NCBI GenBank assembly: GCA_964647545.1
Contig: CAZYHS010000005.1
Span: forward strand, 28,122 to 92,121
DNA from: CAZYHS01 sp964647545
GTDB taxonomy: Bacteria > UBA10199 > GCA-002796325 > 1-14-0-20-49-13
Direction of reading: 5' to 3'
Length of the DNA stretch: 64,000 bases
Within the stretch, counting starts at the first letter, position 1, and each line of letters opens with the position of its first letter. This document shows positions 18,493-28,066 of the stretch, in pieces. Under the pieces are notes generated by a model. The model saw nothing but the letters and a program-made list of their open reading frames with translations, was not told the DNA's origin and did not search any database. The translations under genes and the position numbers were made by a program.

Positions 18493-20112
18493 ATGGAAAC
18501 AATATTAAATAACCATTTGTTGGTTCTTCTTTTCATTCTCTCAACGGGCTATCTGATCGGAAACATAAAAATTAAAGGAATATCGCTGGGGGCCAGCGCG
18601 TGCTTGTTTGTTGCGATAGCTGCGGGGGCCGCCGGAGCCGGAGTCCCGCAGATTATCACGAGCCTCGGCGTGATATTTTTTGTTTATTCGATCGGTTTGC
18701 AGGCGGGCCCAAGATTTTTTCATCTGTTCAACCGGCGCGGCATAAAATTTTCGGTGCTGGCTATTTTGACCGTCTTTATCGGCGCGGGGACCGCCCTTTT
18801 ACTGGCGATACCCCTCGGCATTAGTACCGCCTCTGCGGTCGGCATATTTGCCGGCGCCATGACGAGCACTCCGGCATTGGCAAGTTCCATTGACGCGCTT
18901 GAGCTATATCTTCCGGGGAAGGCGGGTGAGGCCAGTCTTGGATACGCCATCGCCTATCCGTTCGGGCTGGTCAGCGAAATATTGTTCGTGCAGCTGATGC
19001 CGAAGATCTTTGCAAAAAAGGTCAAAGATGAAAAAGAGGAAGAGGCCGCCGCAAAAAATCGCGACGAGTTCAGATCCCACCAGTACAGACTTACCAACGC
19101 TAACTTTGTCGGCAAAACAATTGACGAAATAGATTTGCACGATCTCTGCCGAGTAAATTTGACCCGTTTTAAACGCGGCGAGGATATCAATCTCGTTACG
19201 CCGTCCACAAGATTTGAAATGAGCGACGTTGTTGTTGCCGTCGGCACAATCGAGGAGCTGGCTAAGTTCAGAATGATTTTCGGCGACGAGGTTTCGACGC
19301 CGCTGCCGCAGCATCGCAGGCACGAGATACGCGACATCTATATCAGCGGCAAAGCCGTTGTTGGAAAGGCTTTGAGGGAGCTGCGTCTGCCGGATACTTA
19401 CGGCATAACCGTAACTCGCCTTTATCGCGAGGAGACGATGATCGTTCCGACCGGCGAGGTCATGCTGGAAATGGGGGACCTTATAAAAGTTGTCGGAGAT
19501 TCCGAAAACGTGGAAAGGTTCATCAAGGTCGCGGGGGCCGCGAAAAGCAAGCTGGACGACACAAACATTATGATTCTTGCTTTGGGAATGTTTCTTGGGA
19601 CAGCCATCGGCGAAATCCCGATAGTTGTGGGAAACGTAACTTTCAAACTTGGGCTTGCCGGCGGCCCGCTTTTTGTGGCGTTACTTTTGGGGCATTTTGG
19701 CCGCATCGGCGGCGTTTCGATACGGATTCCGAACGCGGTAAAAATTTTCATTCGCGAACTGGGGCTGGTTTTCTTCCTAACCGGCGTCGGAGTCAAAACT
19801 GGCAGCGAGCTTTTAAAGACCGCAGAGCGTCACGATATCATCAACTCTTTTTTACTGGGAGCCGGCGTTTCTATCGTCGCGATGTTTGCCTCCTATTTCA
19901 TTGTCAGGCGAATATACAGAACGCCTATCTGCTCGTCGCTTGGAGCTCTTTGCGGCGCTAAAACAAGCAGCCCGTCGTTGGGAGTTCTTATCAAAGCGCT
20001 AGATGACGATACTCCGACCCTTTCTTATGCCGCCACCTATCCTGTGGCCATCATCATGCTTACGGTAGTGGGGCAGCTCTTTGTATGGCTGGGAAGTATT
20101 TTGTTGAACTAA
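18493..20112 (+). CDS. AspT/YidE/YbjL-family transporter with two RCK-C domains
   Basis: Membrane transporter of the aspartate:alanine exchanger type, 539 residues. Two membrane halves, each with about five helices, flank two tandem RCK-C (TrkA-C) domains (about residues 190-350), seen as YRLTNANFVGKTIDEIDL...FEMSDVVVAVG and VVGKALRELRLP...LEMGDLIKVVG. Each half carries the family's small-residue loops (GAMTSTPALASSIDAL; LCGAKTSSPSLGVLIKAL). I start at METILNNHLL, because the 34 upstream in-frame residues are hydrophilic and precede the first helix. TTGCTT and TAAGAG lie 18 bases apart just upstream and could be its promoter. The substrate is unknown. Confidence 0.82.
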   Translation: METILNNHLLVLLFILSTGYLIGNIKIKGISLGASACLFVAIAAGAAGAGVPQIITSLGVIFFVYSIGLQAGPRFFHLFNRRGIKFSVLAILTVFIGAGTALLLAIPLGISTASAVGIFAGAMTSTPALASSIDALELYLPGKAGEASLGYAIAYPFGLVSEILFVQLMPKIFAKKVKDEKEEEAAAKNRDEFRSHQYRLTNANFVGKTIDEIDLHDLCRVNLTRFKRGEDINLVTPSTRFEMSDVVVAVGTIEELAKFRMIFGDEVSTPLPQHRRHEIRDIYISGKAVVGKALRELRLPDTYGITVTRLYREETMIVPTGEVMLEMGDLIKVVGDSENVERFIKVAGAAKSKLDDTNIMILALGMFLGTAIGEIPIVVGNVTFKLGLAGGPLFVALLLGHFGRIGGVSIRIPNAVKIFIRELGLVFFLTGVGVKTGSELLKTAERHDIINSFLLGAGVSIVAMFASYFIVRRIYRTPICSSLGALCGAKTSSPSLGVLIKALDDDTPTLSYAATYPVAIIMLTVVGQLFVWLGSILLN

Positions 20113-20130
20113 GCCCAGCGCTGCTATATT
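20101..20130 (+). promoter_or_regulatory. candidate promoter of the nucleoside kinase gene
   Basis: TTGTTG and TATATT are 18 bases apart; the -10 is preceded by TGC and ends 13 bases before the ATG. The predicted leader is only about 7 bases and there is no Shine-Dalgarno. Confidence 0.4.
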
Positions 20131-20143
20131 TTTATCGGCACCT

Positions 20144-21796
20144 ATGGCAGAAAATCTAAAAGTCGTTCTAAACGGTAAAAGGGTTTCCGCAAAATCCGGA
20201 GAGACCATCGCCGACCTTTTGGTTCAAAGTCCTCACAAAGGGGTTTTTCAACCGATCGTCGCCGTTGCTAACAACAGGCTCGTCGGGCTTTATCACGACA
20301 TTAGAACCTCTTGCGACATTTCAACTCTTGACCTTACTTCGCGAGAAGGAAACGAGGTCTATCGTCGCACGGCGATGCTGATCTTTTTTGCCGCCCTCCG
20401 CGAGATAGCTCCCAAAGCCAAGGTGATAGTGGGCCAGTCGGTCGGGAACGGCTATTACCTCGACGTGGACGGCGGGCGTGTTTCGGAAAAACTGATCAAA
20501 GAGGTGGAGGCGCAGATGAACAAGATCGTTTCAAGCGATCTGGCGCTGCGCCCAAAATGGATCCCTATCGAAGACGCCATCCACTATTTCCACAAAGAGG
20601 GTCGGACCGATCGAGTTCTGCTGCTTCGTCAGATGAGAAAATCGGAAGCTCAGGTCGTTGATATCGGAAGCTATCGCGGATTTGTTTATGGGCCGGTTGC
20701 TCACAGAGCGGGGCTCATCAACCGGTTTAGAGGCTACCGCTATCATGACGGTGTTGTGCTTGAGTTTCCGGGACCGCAGGGTGAATTCTTCGGCGAAATG
20801 CGGGACGAGCCAAAACAATTTGAGATCTATCGAGAAACCAGAAAATGGAACGAACTCATCGGCGTGCAGAACGTCGCTCAGCTCAACGAGCAAGTCATTA
20901 AACGTCATGCCGTCGATCTGGTGAGGGTCGCAGAGGCTCTTCACGAAAAGAAGATCGCCGCAATCGCCGACGAAATCAGCAAACGGCGCGACACGAGGCT
21001 GGTCCTTATTGCCGGTCCGTCGTCCTCCGGAAAAACAACGTTTACAAAGAGGCTCGCCGTGCAGCTCCGCGTGAACGGCATTGAGCCGGTCGCGATATCG
21101 ATCGACAACTATTATTTGGACCGCAACGACAGTCCGCGGCGTGAAGATGGTAGCTACGATTTCGAAACCATCGATGCGATCGACCTAAAGCTTTTCAATA
21201 AACACGTCAAAGAACTGATGGCCGGCAAAGAAGTTGCGACGCCGATCTATTCTTTCGCCGACGGAAGAAGGCTTCAGCACAAGAAGTTCTACATGAGACT
21301 TAAGCCGAATCAGGTGCTTATCACCGAAGGGTTGCACGGCCTCAACGAACGCCTGTCTGCCGAGATAGCAAAGAAAAATAAGTTCAAAATCTATGTTTCG
21401 GCCCTTACCCAGCTGTGTATCGACGACCATAACCGAATTTTTACGTCGGATTCGCGTCTGCTAAGACGCATTGTCCGCGACAGGCTTTTTAGGGGTTCGA
21501 CCGCCGCCGAAACGCTAAGCATGTGGCCGCAGGTGAGATCCGGAGAGAATATTTACATTTTCCCGTTTCAGGAAGAGGCCGACGTGATGTTTAATTCCAC
21601 GTTAGTTTACGAACATTCGCTTTTGGCGCCGTATGCCGAACGATTCCTTATGGAAGTTCCGAGAAATCATCCGTCGTTCGTTGAGGCTCTGCGTTTACTA
21701 AGATTCCTCGATCTTCTGATACCGATCCTCCCCGAAGAGGTCCCGCAAACCTCAATTTTGCGCGAATTTATCGGTGGGAGCTCTTTTAGATACTGA
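20144..21796 (+). CDS. TGS-domain/uridine kinase fusion nucleoside kinase
   Basis: Predicted nucleoside kinase of 550 residues. The N-terminus is a TGS domain (LNGKRVSAKSGETIADLL) followed by a region like the threonyl-tRNA synthetase editing/SAD module; HxxxH-type residues are partly present (VGNGYYLDVDGG). The C-terminal kinase has Walker A AGPSSSGKTTF near residue 290, the DNYYLDRNDSPRREDGSYDFE segment of uridine kinases, and TEGLHGLNE. Such fusions are known in Thermotoga and Firmicutes. It phosphorylates a nucleoside, probably for salvage, but the exact substrate is not readable. The stop overlaps no neighbour; marC begins 70 bases on. Confidence 0.85.
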   Translation: MAENLKVVLNGKRVSAKSGETIADLLVQSPHKGVFQPIVAVANNRLVGLYHDIRTSCDISTLDLTSREGNEVYRRTAMLIFFAALREIAPKAKVIVGQSVGNGYYLDVDGGRVSEKLIKEVEAQMNKIVSSDLALRPKWIPIEDAIHYFHKEGRTDRVLLLRQMRKSEAQVVDIGSYRGFVYGPVAHRAGLINRFRGYRYHDGVVLEFPGPQGEFFGEMRDEPKQFEIYRETRKWNELIGVQNVAQLNEQVIKRHAVDLVRVAEALHEKKIAAIADEISKRRDTRLVLIAGPSSSGKTTFTKRLAVQLRVNGIEPVAISIDNYYLDRNDSPRREDGSYDFETIDAIDLKLFNKHVKELMAGKEVATPIYSFADGRRLQHKKFYMRLKPNQVLITEGLHGLNERLSAEIAKKNKFKIYVSALTQLCIDDHNRIFTSDSRLLRRIVRDRLFRGSTAAETLSMWPQVRSGENIYIFPFQEEADVMFNSTLVYEHSLLAPYAERFLMEVPRNHPSFVEALRLLRFLDLLIPILPEEVPQTSILREFIGGSSFRY

Positions 21797-21830
21797 GCTT
21801 TTTACCCGGAAATGGCCTCAAAATAGCAGC

Positions 21831-21858
21831 TTGCAAATAAGCCCCTTTTTGCTAGTTA
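21831..21858 (+). promoter_or_regulatory. candidate marC promoter, leaderless geometry
   Basis: TTGCAA (21831-21836), a 16-base spacer and TAGTTA (21853-21858), extended by TGC. Eight bases later is the marC ATG, so initiation at or next to the A of ATG is expected. AAGG just upstream could still act as a weak ribosome site on a longer transcript. Confidence 0.45.
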
Positions 21859-21866
21859 AGGCCGGC

Positions 21867-22520
21867 ATGAGCGAATTTATTCACAATCTTTTAGGCTATA
21901 TCGGGCTTGCCCTTCCGGCCCTTGTCATCATCACAAATCCGCTTGCCGCGGCCAGTTTTTTTGTGTCGATGAGCGAGGGGCAAAGTGACAGCGGATTGAA
22001 AAAAATTGCGTGGAAGGCGAGCTTGACGTCGATGTGGGTGATGATCATTTTTGCCGTTTTCGGCACTCTGATCTTCAAACTGTTTTCAATCACCATTTAT
22101 GCCTTTCAAATCGCCGGCGGCATCATCCTTTTCGGCGTCGGCATGGATATCCGCAAGGGGCGTCGCAACGAGGGCGAAAGCAAAAAAATAGGCGAAGATT
22201 TTTCAATTGTGCCGCTGGCAATCCCCATTATATCGGGACCGGGGGCCATTACGACCACGCTAATGCTGGCCGGCGACGCCGAGAACATCGCGTATTTAAT
22301 TGCTTTGATCGTTTGTATCGTTATCAGTCTTGCGATCATGTATCTGGTCCTGACAAACGCTCATAAACTTACCAATCTTTTGGGCGAGGGGGGCGTGAAG
22401 ATCTTAAGCCGCCTAATGGGTCTAATCCTTGCGGTGATGGCGGTTCAATTTGTTCTCAACGGCATTAAGGGAGCAATCCCAACACTTGCTCCGGTGCTTT
22501 CAAACTGCATTAAAGGCTGA
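21867..22520 (+). CDS. marC: MarC-family integral membrane protein
   Basis: Multi-pass inner-membrane protein of 217 residues, the normal MarC length. About six hydrophobic helices are visible, with the family's NPLAAASFFVSMSEG segment early and the symmetric VPLAIPIISGPGAITTTL segment in the middle. The function of the family is not settled. I start at MSEFIHNLLGYI; a longer frame from 21774 overlaps the kinase gene and is unlikely. It heads a compact cluster: tmk starts two bases after its stop. Confidence 0.88.
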   Translation: MSEFIHNLLGYIGLALPALVIITNPLAAASFFVSMSEGQSDSGLKKIAWKASLTSMWVMIIFAVFGTLIFKLFSITIYAFQIAGGIILFGVGMDIRKGRRNEGESKKIGEDFSIVPLAIPIISGPGAITTTLMLAGDAENIAYLIALIVCIVISLAIMYLVLTNAHKLTNLLGEGGVKILSRLMGLILAVMAVQFVLNGIKGAIPTLAPVLSNCIKG

Positions 22521-22522
22521 CG

Positions 22523-23152
22523 ATGCTAGGTTTTTTTATCACATTTGAAGGGATAGAAGGTTCTGGAAAATCTACGCAGATAAAACTGCTGGATGAGTAC
22601 CTTCGAGGTCTTGGTTTTGCCACGCTTCTTACGCGAGAGCCCGGCGGTACTAGGCTTGGAGACGAAATCAGAAGCATGCTGCTTAGTCCCGACAATAAAG
22701 AAATGGCGCCGCTAACCGAGCTTTTACTTTACGAGGCAAGCCGCGCCCAGCATTGCGAACAGGTCATAAGGCCGGCGCTGGCAAAGGGAGAGGTTGTGCT
22801 CAGCGATCGTTTTGCAGATTCTTCGGTGGCGTATCAGGGGGCGGCTCGAATGATCGATGCGGCGACCGTCGAGGCGGCAAATCGCATAGCGACTTCAGGG
22901 CTGGCTCCAGATGTCACTTTCGTTCTGGATATGAGCGCCGCAGACGGACTTGCAAGAGCCAAGGGGCGGGGTGCGCCCGATAGGCTTGAACAGGAAAAGT
23001 TGGAGTTTCACGAGCGGGTTCGGCAGGGTTTTTTAGAAATTGCGAAAAAAGAGTTCGGCCGAGTTTGCGTTATCGACGCAAGCCGAAGCGCAGAAGAAAT
23101 TCACAAAGAGATAGTGCAGGCCCTTTCCCGCAGAGGATTGCTTTCTAAATGA
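22523..23152 (+). CDS. tmk: thymidylate kinase
   Basis: Phosphorylates dTMP to dTDP for DNA synthesis. The protein has 209 residues with P-loop EGIEGSGKST near residue 8, the TREPGGT motif, SDRFADSSVAYQG for dTMP and base contacts, and an arginine-bearing lid (RAKGRGAPDRLE). All key residues appear intact. It follows marC by two bases and overlaps holB by four (ATGA), so tmk-holB-ricT-metG is translationally coupled. Linkage of tmk to holB and ricT is a conserved arrangement in several phyla. Confidence 0.97.
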   Translation: MLGFFITFEGIEGSGKSTQIKLLDEYLRGLGFATLLTREPGGTRLGDEIRSMLLSPDNKEMAPLTELLLYEASRAQHCEQVIRPALAKGEVVLSDRFADSSVAYQGAARMIDAATVEAANRIATSGLAPDVTFVLDMSAADGLARAKGRGAPDRLEQEKLEFHERVRQGFLEIAKKEFGRVCVIDASRSAEEIHKEIVQALSRRGLLSK

Positions 23153-24114
23153 AGATATCCGGACATCAGAGAGAAAGAGCATTCTTGAGAGAAGCTGCCG
23201 CGGCTTCGCGCATTCATCAGTCATATCTTTTTTGCGGCGCGGATGGGATCGGAAAACGGCTGGTCGCCGAGTGGTTTGCTTCGTTTCTTTTTTGCGAAGC
23301 ACGCTCCGAGGAACTTTCCGAGCCGTGTTTTAAATGTCAGGCGTGCCTGAAGATACAGCATAGAACTCACCCCGATTTTAAGTTCATCGAAAAGGAAGAG
23401 GGTAAAAAAGATATCAGCATCAAACAAATGCGAGCTCTGCAGCTTGAAATCCAAATGCGCCCGATCGAAGCGGCTTGCAAGGTCATTATAATAAACGACG
23501 CCGACAATATGAATCCGGCGTCCGCAAACTCAATGTTGAAAACGCTTGAGGAGCCCCCCAGCGACACTCATTTTATTTTGATAAGCTCAAGACCGCACAT
23601 GCTTTTGCCGACGATCTTATCCCGTTGCCAGAAGATACAATTCTCGCCGCTGAGCTTAAAAGAGGTCGAAAAATTTCTGATAGAAGAAAAAAATGTGAAG
23701 CCGGCCTTAGCGGCGTTTGCGTCGCAAGTCAGCTCGGGGAGCCTTGGAGCGGCTATTAATTTTCCGGAAGAGGCGATGAGCGAATGCGAGCAATTTATAA
23801 AAAATGCCACAGCCGGAATCGGACCGGCCGAAGTCGTTGCAACCGCCGAGAGGTGGTCGCGTTCGGCCGAGCTTCAGTTTCCGCTGCTGGCTTCGCTGGC
23901 CGCGATCTATAACGATATTGAATCGCATCGCGCCGGCGCGAGCGGCATTAAATTTAAGAATTTGAGCGGGGAGATTTCAAACATTGCCGCATCAACCCCC
24001 CGCGAGAGGCTTAAAAAGCGCGTCGCCGCTATTTTTGCGGCCCAGAACGAGCTTGAAATGACCTATAATAAACAGTTGATGTTTGAACAGTTATTGTTTA
24101 CGTTGCAATCATGA
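23149..24114 (+). CDS. holB: DNA polymerase III delta' subunit
   Basis: Clamp-loader subunit of 321 residues. It has the P-loop-like GADGIGKR (arginine instead of Ser/Thr, in keeping with a non-ATPase delta'), the zinc site as an FLFCEAR cysteine followed by PCFKCQAC, and the SRC/sensor segments NMNPASANSMLKTLEEPP and LLPTILSRCQKIQFSPL. The C-terminal collar domain is less conserved. It sits between tmk and ricT with four-base overlaps on both sides, consistent with co-expression with nucleotide supply and RNA-processing genes. Confidence 0.93.
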   Translation: MKISGHQRERAFLREAAAASRIHQSYLFCGADGIGKRLVAEWFASFLFCEARSEELSEPCFKCQACLKIQHRTHPDFKFIEKEEGKKDISIKQMRALQLEIQMRPIEAACKVIIINDADNMNPASANSMLKTLEEPPSDTHFILISSRPHMLLPTILSRCQKIQFSPLSLKEVEKFLIEEKNVKPALAAFASQVSSGSLGAAINFPEEAMSECEQFIKNATAGIGPAEVVATAERWSRSAELQFPLLASLAAIYNDIESHRAGASGIKFKNLSGEISNIAASTPRERLKKRVAAIFAAQNELEMTYNKQLMFEQLLFTLQS

Positions 24115-25322
24115 CGTCACAAAATCAAGACAGCCGCGAAACGCCATCTCAACAGGCTTTGGAGCCGGCCATGCGCCGTGTTGCCGGAGTCTGTTTTTCA
24201 CGCGCAGGAAAACTGGAGTTTTTTCTTTGCGAGGGGGTTGAGCTAAAAACCCACGACTTTGTCGTTGTCAAAGGCGAGCACGGAAATCACATCGGCAGGG
24301 TTGTGGTCCCTAAAAAAGAGGTTCCCGCCGACAGTCTTCCAACGAATAGCAAAAGCATTTTAAGAAAAGCACGCCCCGAAGATATCGAACGGCACAATCA
24401 GGAGATGGAAAAAGCCCGCGAATGTTTCGAGATTTGCGACAAGCGAATTAAAGAACGATCGCTTCCTATGAAGCTGGTTGATGTTGATTTGGAGGAGGGG
24501 AAGGCAATTTTTTTCTTCTTCGCGGAAGAACGGGTCGATTTCAGATCTCTTGTGAAAGATCTGGCCGGCGAGCTTCATATGAGGATCGAAATGCGGCAGA
24601 TAGGAGCCCGCGATGAAGCTAAGGCTATCGGCTCTATCGGGCCGTGTGGGCTGGTTTGCTGCTGCGAAAGATTTTTAAACGAATTCAACTCCATTTCAAT
24701 TTCAATGGCGAAGAATCAGGGGCTGACCCCAAATCCGGCGAAGCTCACCGGAATGTGCGGAAAGCTGAAATGCTGTCTGCATTATGAAAATGAAACATAC
24801 ACTGAGGCAAGGAAGGGGCTTCCTTCTTCAAACGCCAAAGTTGAGATCAAAGAGGGGCGCGGTCAGATAATTAGTTTGGATATTTTGAAGGGGACTTGTC
24901 AGGTCAGGCTCGACGATCCCGATAAGAGCGACATTGTTAAATGCAATTGCAGCGATTGCAAGGTCATCGCGCGTCTCAAAAAAGGGGAGCGGCAGGACGG
25001 CGGGGCGTTCCAAGAGGAACCTGCACAGTCTCAGGAACAGAAAAATTCGCAGGAGCGTTCGGAACAAACGCCGCTCGCCCAAGCTGAGCGCTCAAATGAA
25101 GCTCGTCAGCCGAGCCATCAGAGAAGAAACGACGATAACCAGCGCCGCGAAGGTGGCGATAGAAGCGGACAAAGGCATTCAAGGAACGACAGGAGATCCC
25201 GCCGCGACAGAAATAATAGGCCTCAACGGAATAACAGAGGCGATCAGAACCGGCAGCCTCCGCAGGAAAGAAGCGGCCAGACAAACCCTCCGAAAAACGA
25301 CAACGGGGAGCCAAAAAAATAA
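24111..25322 (+). CDS. ricT: PSP1-domain protein RicT/YaaT with long basic tail
   Basis: RicT is part of the Fe-S-containing Ric complex that in Bacillus assists RNase Y-dependent RNA maturation. The PSP1 core covers about residues 20-285, with conserved cysteines in GPCGLVCCCERF and GMCGKLKCCLHYE that bind the cluster. The last ~110 residues are an unusual low-complexity tail rich in Arg, Asn, Gln, Glu and Ser (for example NDRRSRRDRNNRPQRNN), probably disordered and possibly RNA-binding. Family members usually stop near the core. It is coupled to holB (ATGA) and metG (TAATG). Confidence 0.9.
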   Translation: MTSQNQDSRETPSQQALEPAMRRVAGVCFSRAGKLEFFLCEGVELKTHDFVVVKGEHGNHIGRVVVPKKEVPADSLPTNSKSILRKARPEDIERHNQEMEKARECFEICDKRIKERSLPMKLVDVDLEEGKAIFFFFAEERVDFRSLVKDLAGELHMRIEMRQIGARDEAKAIGSIGPCGLVCCCERFLNEFNSISISMAKNQGLTPNPAKLTGMCGKLKCCLHYENETYTEARKGLPSSNAKVEIKEGRGQIISLDILKGTCQVRLDDPDKSDIVKCNCSDCKVIARLKKGERQDGGAFQEEPAQSQEQKNSQERSEQTPLAQAERSNEARQPSHQRRNDDNQRREGGDRSGQRHSRNDRRSRRDRNNRPQRNNRGDQNRQPPQERSGQTNPPKNDNGEPKK

Positions 25323-27259
25323 TGAGCAAGACTTTTTACATCACGACAGCGATCGATTATGTGAACAGCCTGCCGCATATCGGCACGGCATACGAAAAAA
25401 TCGGCGCAGATGTTCTCGCCAGATGGATGCGTATGAAAGGGCACGACGTTCATTTCCAGATGGGCAATGACGAACATTCGACGAACGTTATAAAAGCTGC
25501 AAAGGCTCAGGGGCTTGCGACAAAAGAATATTGTGACCAGATGCGCGCTAAGTTCGAAACAGTCTGGAAGACGCTAAATATTTCATACGACGATTTTATT
25601 CAAACCTCCGAGCCGCGGCACATCAAAGGAGTGCAGGCTCTTTTCGACAGAATCTACAAAAACGGAGACATCACCAAGTCTAATTACGAAGGTCACTACT
25701 GCGAATCGTGCGAAGCGTTCCTTACCGAAAAAGACTTGATCAACGGCGAATGCCCGAATCACAAGACAAAGCCGAAGTGGATCAAAGAAGAAAACTATTT
25801 TTTCGCGCTTTCAAAGTACGAAAAGAAACTTTTGGAGCACATTGAAAAGCACCCCGAGTTCATAGAGCCGGAAGGTCGCCGAAACGAAGTGCTTGGGATA
25901 ATTAAGGGCGGTTTGCAGGATATTTCAGTTTCGCGCGCCGGATTTGAATGGGGCATTCCGGTCCCGTTCGATGAAAAGCACGTGGTTTACGTCTGGTTCG
26001 ACGCGCTGCTAAATTATGCAACGGCGGTGGGGTTTGGAACCGACGAAAAAATGTTCAAGAAATGGTGGCCGGCCAGCTGTCATGTCATCGGTAAGGACAT
26101 CATCCGTTTTCATTGCGTAATTTGGCCTGCAATGCTCATGTCGGCCGGAATTCCGCTGCCGAAATCGGTTTTTGCGCACGGGTTCGTCTATCTTCGCGGC
26201 GAAAAAATGAGCAAGTCTCTGGGGAATATCGTGACCCCGCTTGATGTTGCGGAAAAGTTCGGGGCCGACTCGCTTCGATATTATCTCATGCGCACATCTT
26301 CTTTCGGTAAGGACGCCGATTTCACGTGGGAGAATTTCATCGAACGTTACAACGCTGAGCTTGCGAACGGACTCGGCAATCTTGTGGCCAGAACGTTCGG
26401 CATGATCAACCGGTATTTTGGCGGAGACCTCGGTAAGCTTCATCGTGACCCAAAGAGCTATCAAAGCGATTCGGCCAAAGCTTTATTGGAAATCGAAAAA
26501 AAGACTCCTTCGGTGGTGGAAGCTTCCCTTAACATGAATTCCGGCGGGGATCTCAATTTTCATACCGCGCTTGCTGCGATCATGGACATGGTCTCTGCCG
26601 CCGACAGATACATCAACGAGAACCCACCGTGGGAGCTCGCAAAAAAGAACGAGATTGAGAAAGTGGCATGTGTGCTAGGGCATGTTTACAACGCGCTTGC
26701 AGTCATCAAAGAGCTTATTGAACCATTTATGCCTGAGACCGCCACAAAGATGGCGTCGCAGCTCGGGCTCGTCGGCGACGGTCGTTCGCTCGGTGAGCAG
26801 GTGAATCTTTTCCCGCGCATCGATACGAAAACGCCGGCCGACGAACAAAAAAATAAAAAAACCGAAAAGGTCGTTAAGGAGAAGAAGATGGAAAACTCTC
26901 AGGTCACATTGGGGAACACGCCGGCACAGTTGCCGGAGCTTATTGATATCGGAGATTTTGCAAAGATCGATCTAAGGGTCGCTGAAATTAAGTCGGCCGA
27001 AAAAGTGGAGGGGGCAGATAAGTTGCTTAAGCTCCAGATAGATATCGGCGGTGAGGCAAGGCAAATCGTTGCAGGGATCGCAAAGCACTATGAGCCCGAA
27101 ACTCTGGTCGGCCGCAAAATAGTCGTCGTCGCCAATCTTAAACCGGCGAAACTGCGCGGTATCGAATCTCAGGGGATGTTGCTGGCGGCCAGCAGCGGAG
27201 AGAGCGTAGTTTTTCTCACCCCCGAAAAAGAGATTCCGTCGGGTTCGAAAGTCAAATAA
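25322..27259 (+). CDS. metG: methionyl-tRNA synthetase with C-terminal tRNA-binding domain
   Basis: Charges tRNA-Met. The 645-residue protein opens with FYITTAIDYVNSLPHIGTAYE containing the HIGH-type site, a zinc-binding insertion (CESCEAFLTEKD...CPNH), and KMSKS as GEKMSKSLGN near residue 294. After a lysine-rich linker (about residues 505-530) comes a C-terminal EMAP/Arc1p-type tRNA-binding domain (IDLRVAEIKSAEKVEGADKL). The start overlaps the ricT stop by one base. It is the last gene of the marC-metG cluster and ends next to a convergent orphan gene. Confidence 0.97.
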   Translation: MSKTFYITTAIDYVNSLPHIGTAYEKIGADVLARWMRMKGHDVHFQMGNDEHSTNVIKAAKAQGLATKEYCDQMRAKFETVWKTLNISYDDFIQTSEPRHIKGVQALFDRIYKNGDITKSNYEGHYCESCEAFLTEKDLINGECPNHKTKPKWIKEENYFFALSKYEKKLLEHIEKHPEFIEPEGRRNEVLGIIKGGLQDISVSRAGFEWGIPVPFDEKHVVYVWFDALLNYATAVGFGTDEKMFKKWWPASCHVIGKDIIRFHCVIWPAMLMSAGIPLPKSVFAHGFVYLRGEKMSKSLGNIVTPLDVAEKFGADSLRYYLMRTSSFGKDADFTWENFIERYNAELANGLGNLVARTFGMINRYFGGDLGKLHRDPKSYQSDSAKALLEIEKKTPSVVEASLNMNSGGDLNFHTALAAIMDMVSAADRYINENPPWELAKKNEIEKVACVLGHVYNALAVIKELIEPFMPETATKMASQLGLVGDGRSLGEQVNLFPRIDTKTPADEQKNKKTEKVVKEKKMENSQVTLGNTPAQLPELIDIGDFAKIDLRVAEIKSAEKVEGADKLLKLQIDIGGEARQIVAGIAKHYEPETLVGRKIVVVANLKPAKLRGIESQGMLLAASSGESVVFLTPEKEIPSGSKVK

Positions 27260-27260
27260 C

Positions 27261-28004
27261 TTAAATTGTCAGATCGCTTAGGTCGGGGAGGAAATCCTCG
27301 GCCGGAGGTTCTTCTTTTTTCGGCGTTGAGGCCGGACGGGCGTCTTTAGGCGCCGGCTTTGAAAATCCGTGTGAATAAAGCGGGAGGTCGCTGGAGTTTC
27401 CTTTTACCACTTCAATGCGCCGCCCCGATTGCTTTTCCCATTTTTTGAGTGCCTTTTCGAGCAGCGGCTGGTTCATGCTCCAAACAACCACGCCTTGGGA
27501 TTCTATTTCCTGAGAGCTGAAGAGCTTGAAGCTTATCGAAAACGATTGAAACCCGCTTTCATCTGCGCCGCCCCAGACCATAAAACTTGCCGGCTCTTGA
27601 ATTCGAACGCGCAGAGGTCTGTCGGGGGCCCAGTCAGTTCTTATAAAACCGACAATGCTTAAATTAAGTTTCAAAACCCATATCGGCTGATCGAGATTTT
27701 TCATGATGAGCATAAGCTCATCTAAAAACGTCATTTGGTCGAGATTATCGCGATTGATCTGTTTTGAAGCGTTGTAGGTTATGATCTCAAGACTGTCCGG
27801 CATCAGTAGGCCAAAGAACGACCGCAAAAAATTAAAGATCTGCTCGAAGAACCAGACGTTTGTCTCCTCTTTGTTCATGCGTGTGAAGTCAAGGCGGCTT
27901 GGGAATCCCCAAGAACCTATAACTTCGCCGCGGGAGGCAGACGCGTTCAAAAAGTCGTCTAGGTCTGTGTAGGCGTTCGTTGTGTGAGGCGGTCTGATTG
28001 CCAT
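27261..28004 (-). CDS. hypothetical protein, unknown family
   Basis: Protein of 247 residues that I do not recognise. It has no signal peptide or clear membrane helix; a weakly hydrophobic stretch (FFEQIFNFLRSFFGLL) lies near residue 55. The middle looks beta-rich (SFMVWGGADESGFQSFSISF) and the last ~40 residues are Pro/Lys/Glu-rich and end in DFLPDLSDLTI, probably disordered with a short acidic end motif. It converges on metG with one base between the stops. On the minus strand TAAAGT sits about nine bases before the ATG and there is no Shine-Dalgarno. Confidence 0.6.
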   Translation of the reverse strand: MAIRPPHTTNAYTDLDDFLNASASRGEVIGSWGFPSRLDFTRMNKEETNVWFFEQIFNFLRSFFGLLMPDSLEIITYNASKQINRDNLDQMTFLDELMLIMKNLDQPIWVLKLNLSIVGFIRTDWAPDRPLRVRIQEPASFMVWGGADESGFQSFSISFKLFSSQEIESQGVVVWSMNQPLLEKALKKWEKQSGRRIEVVKGNSSDLPLYSHGFSKPAPKDARPASTPKKEEPPAEDFLPDLSDLTI

Positions 28005-28066
28005 TGCCCGCTAACTTTAGCCCATAGCGGCCAAATTGTCTAGCTGTGAAACTTATGGGGGAGAAG

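Noticed and set aside
23221..23250. Walker A of HolB with Arg in place of Ser/Thr taken as a defect
   Set aside because: Delta' subunits commonly lack ATPase activity, so the change is within the family's range.
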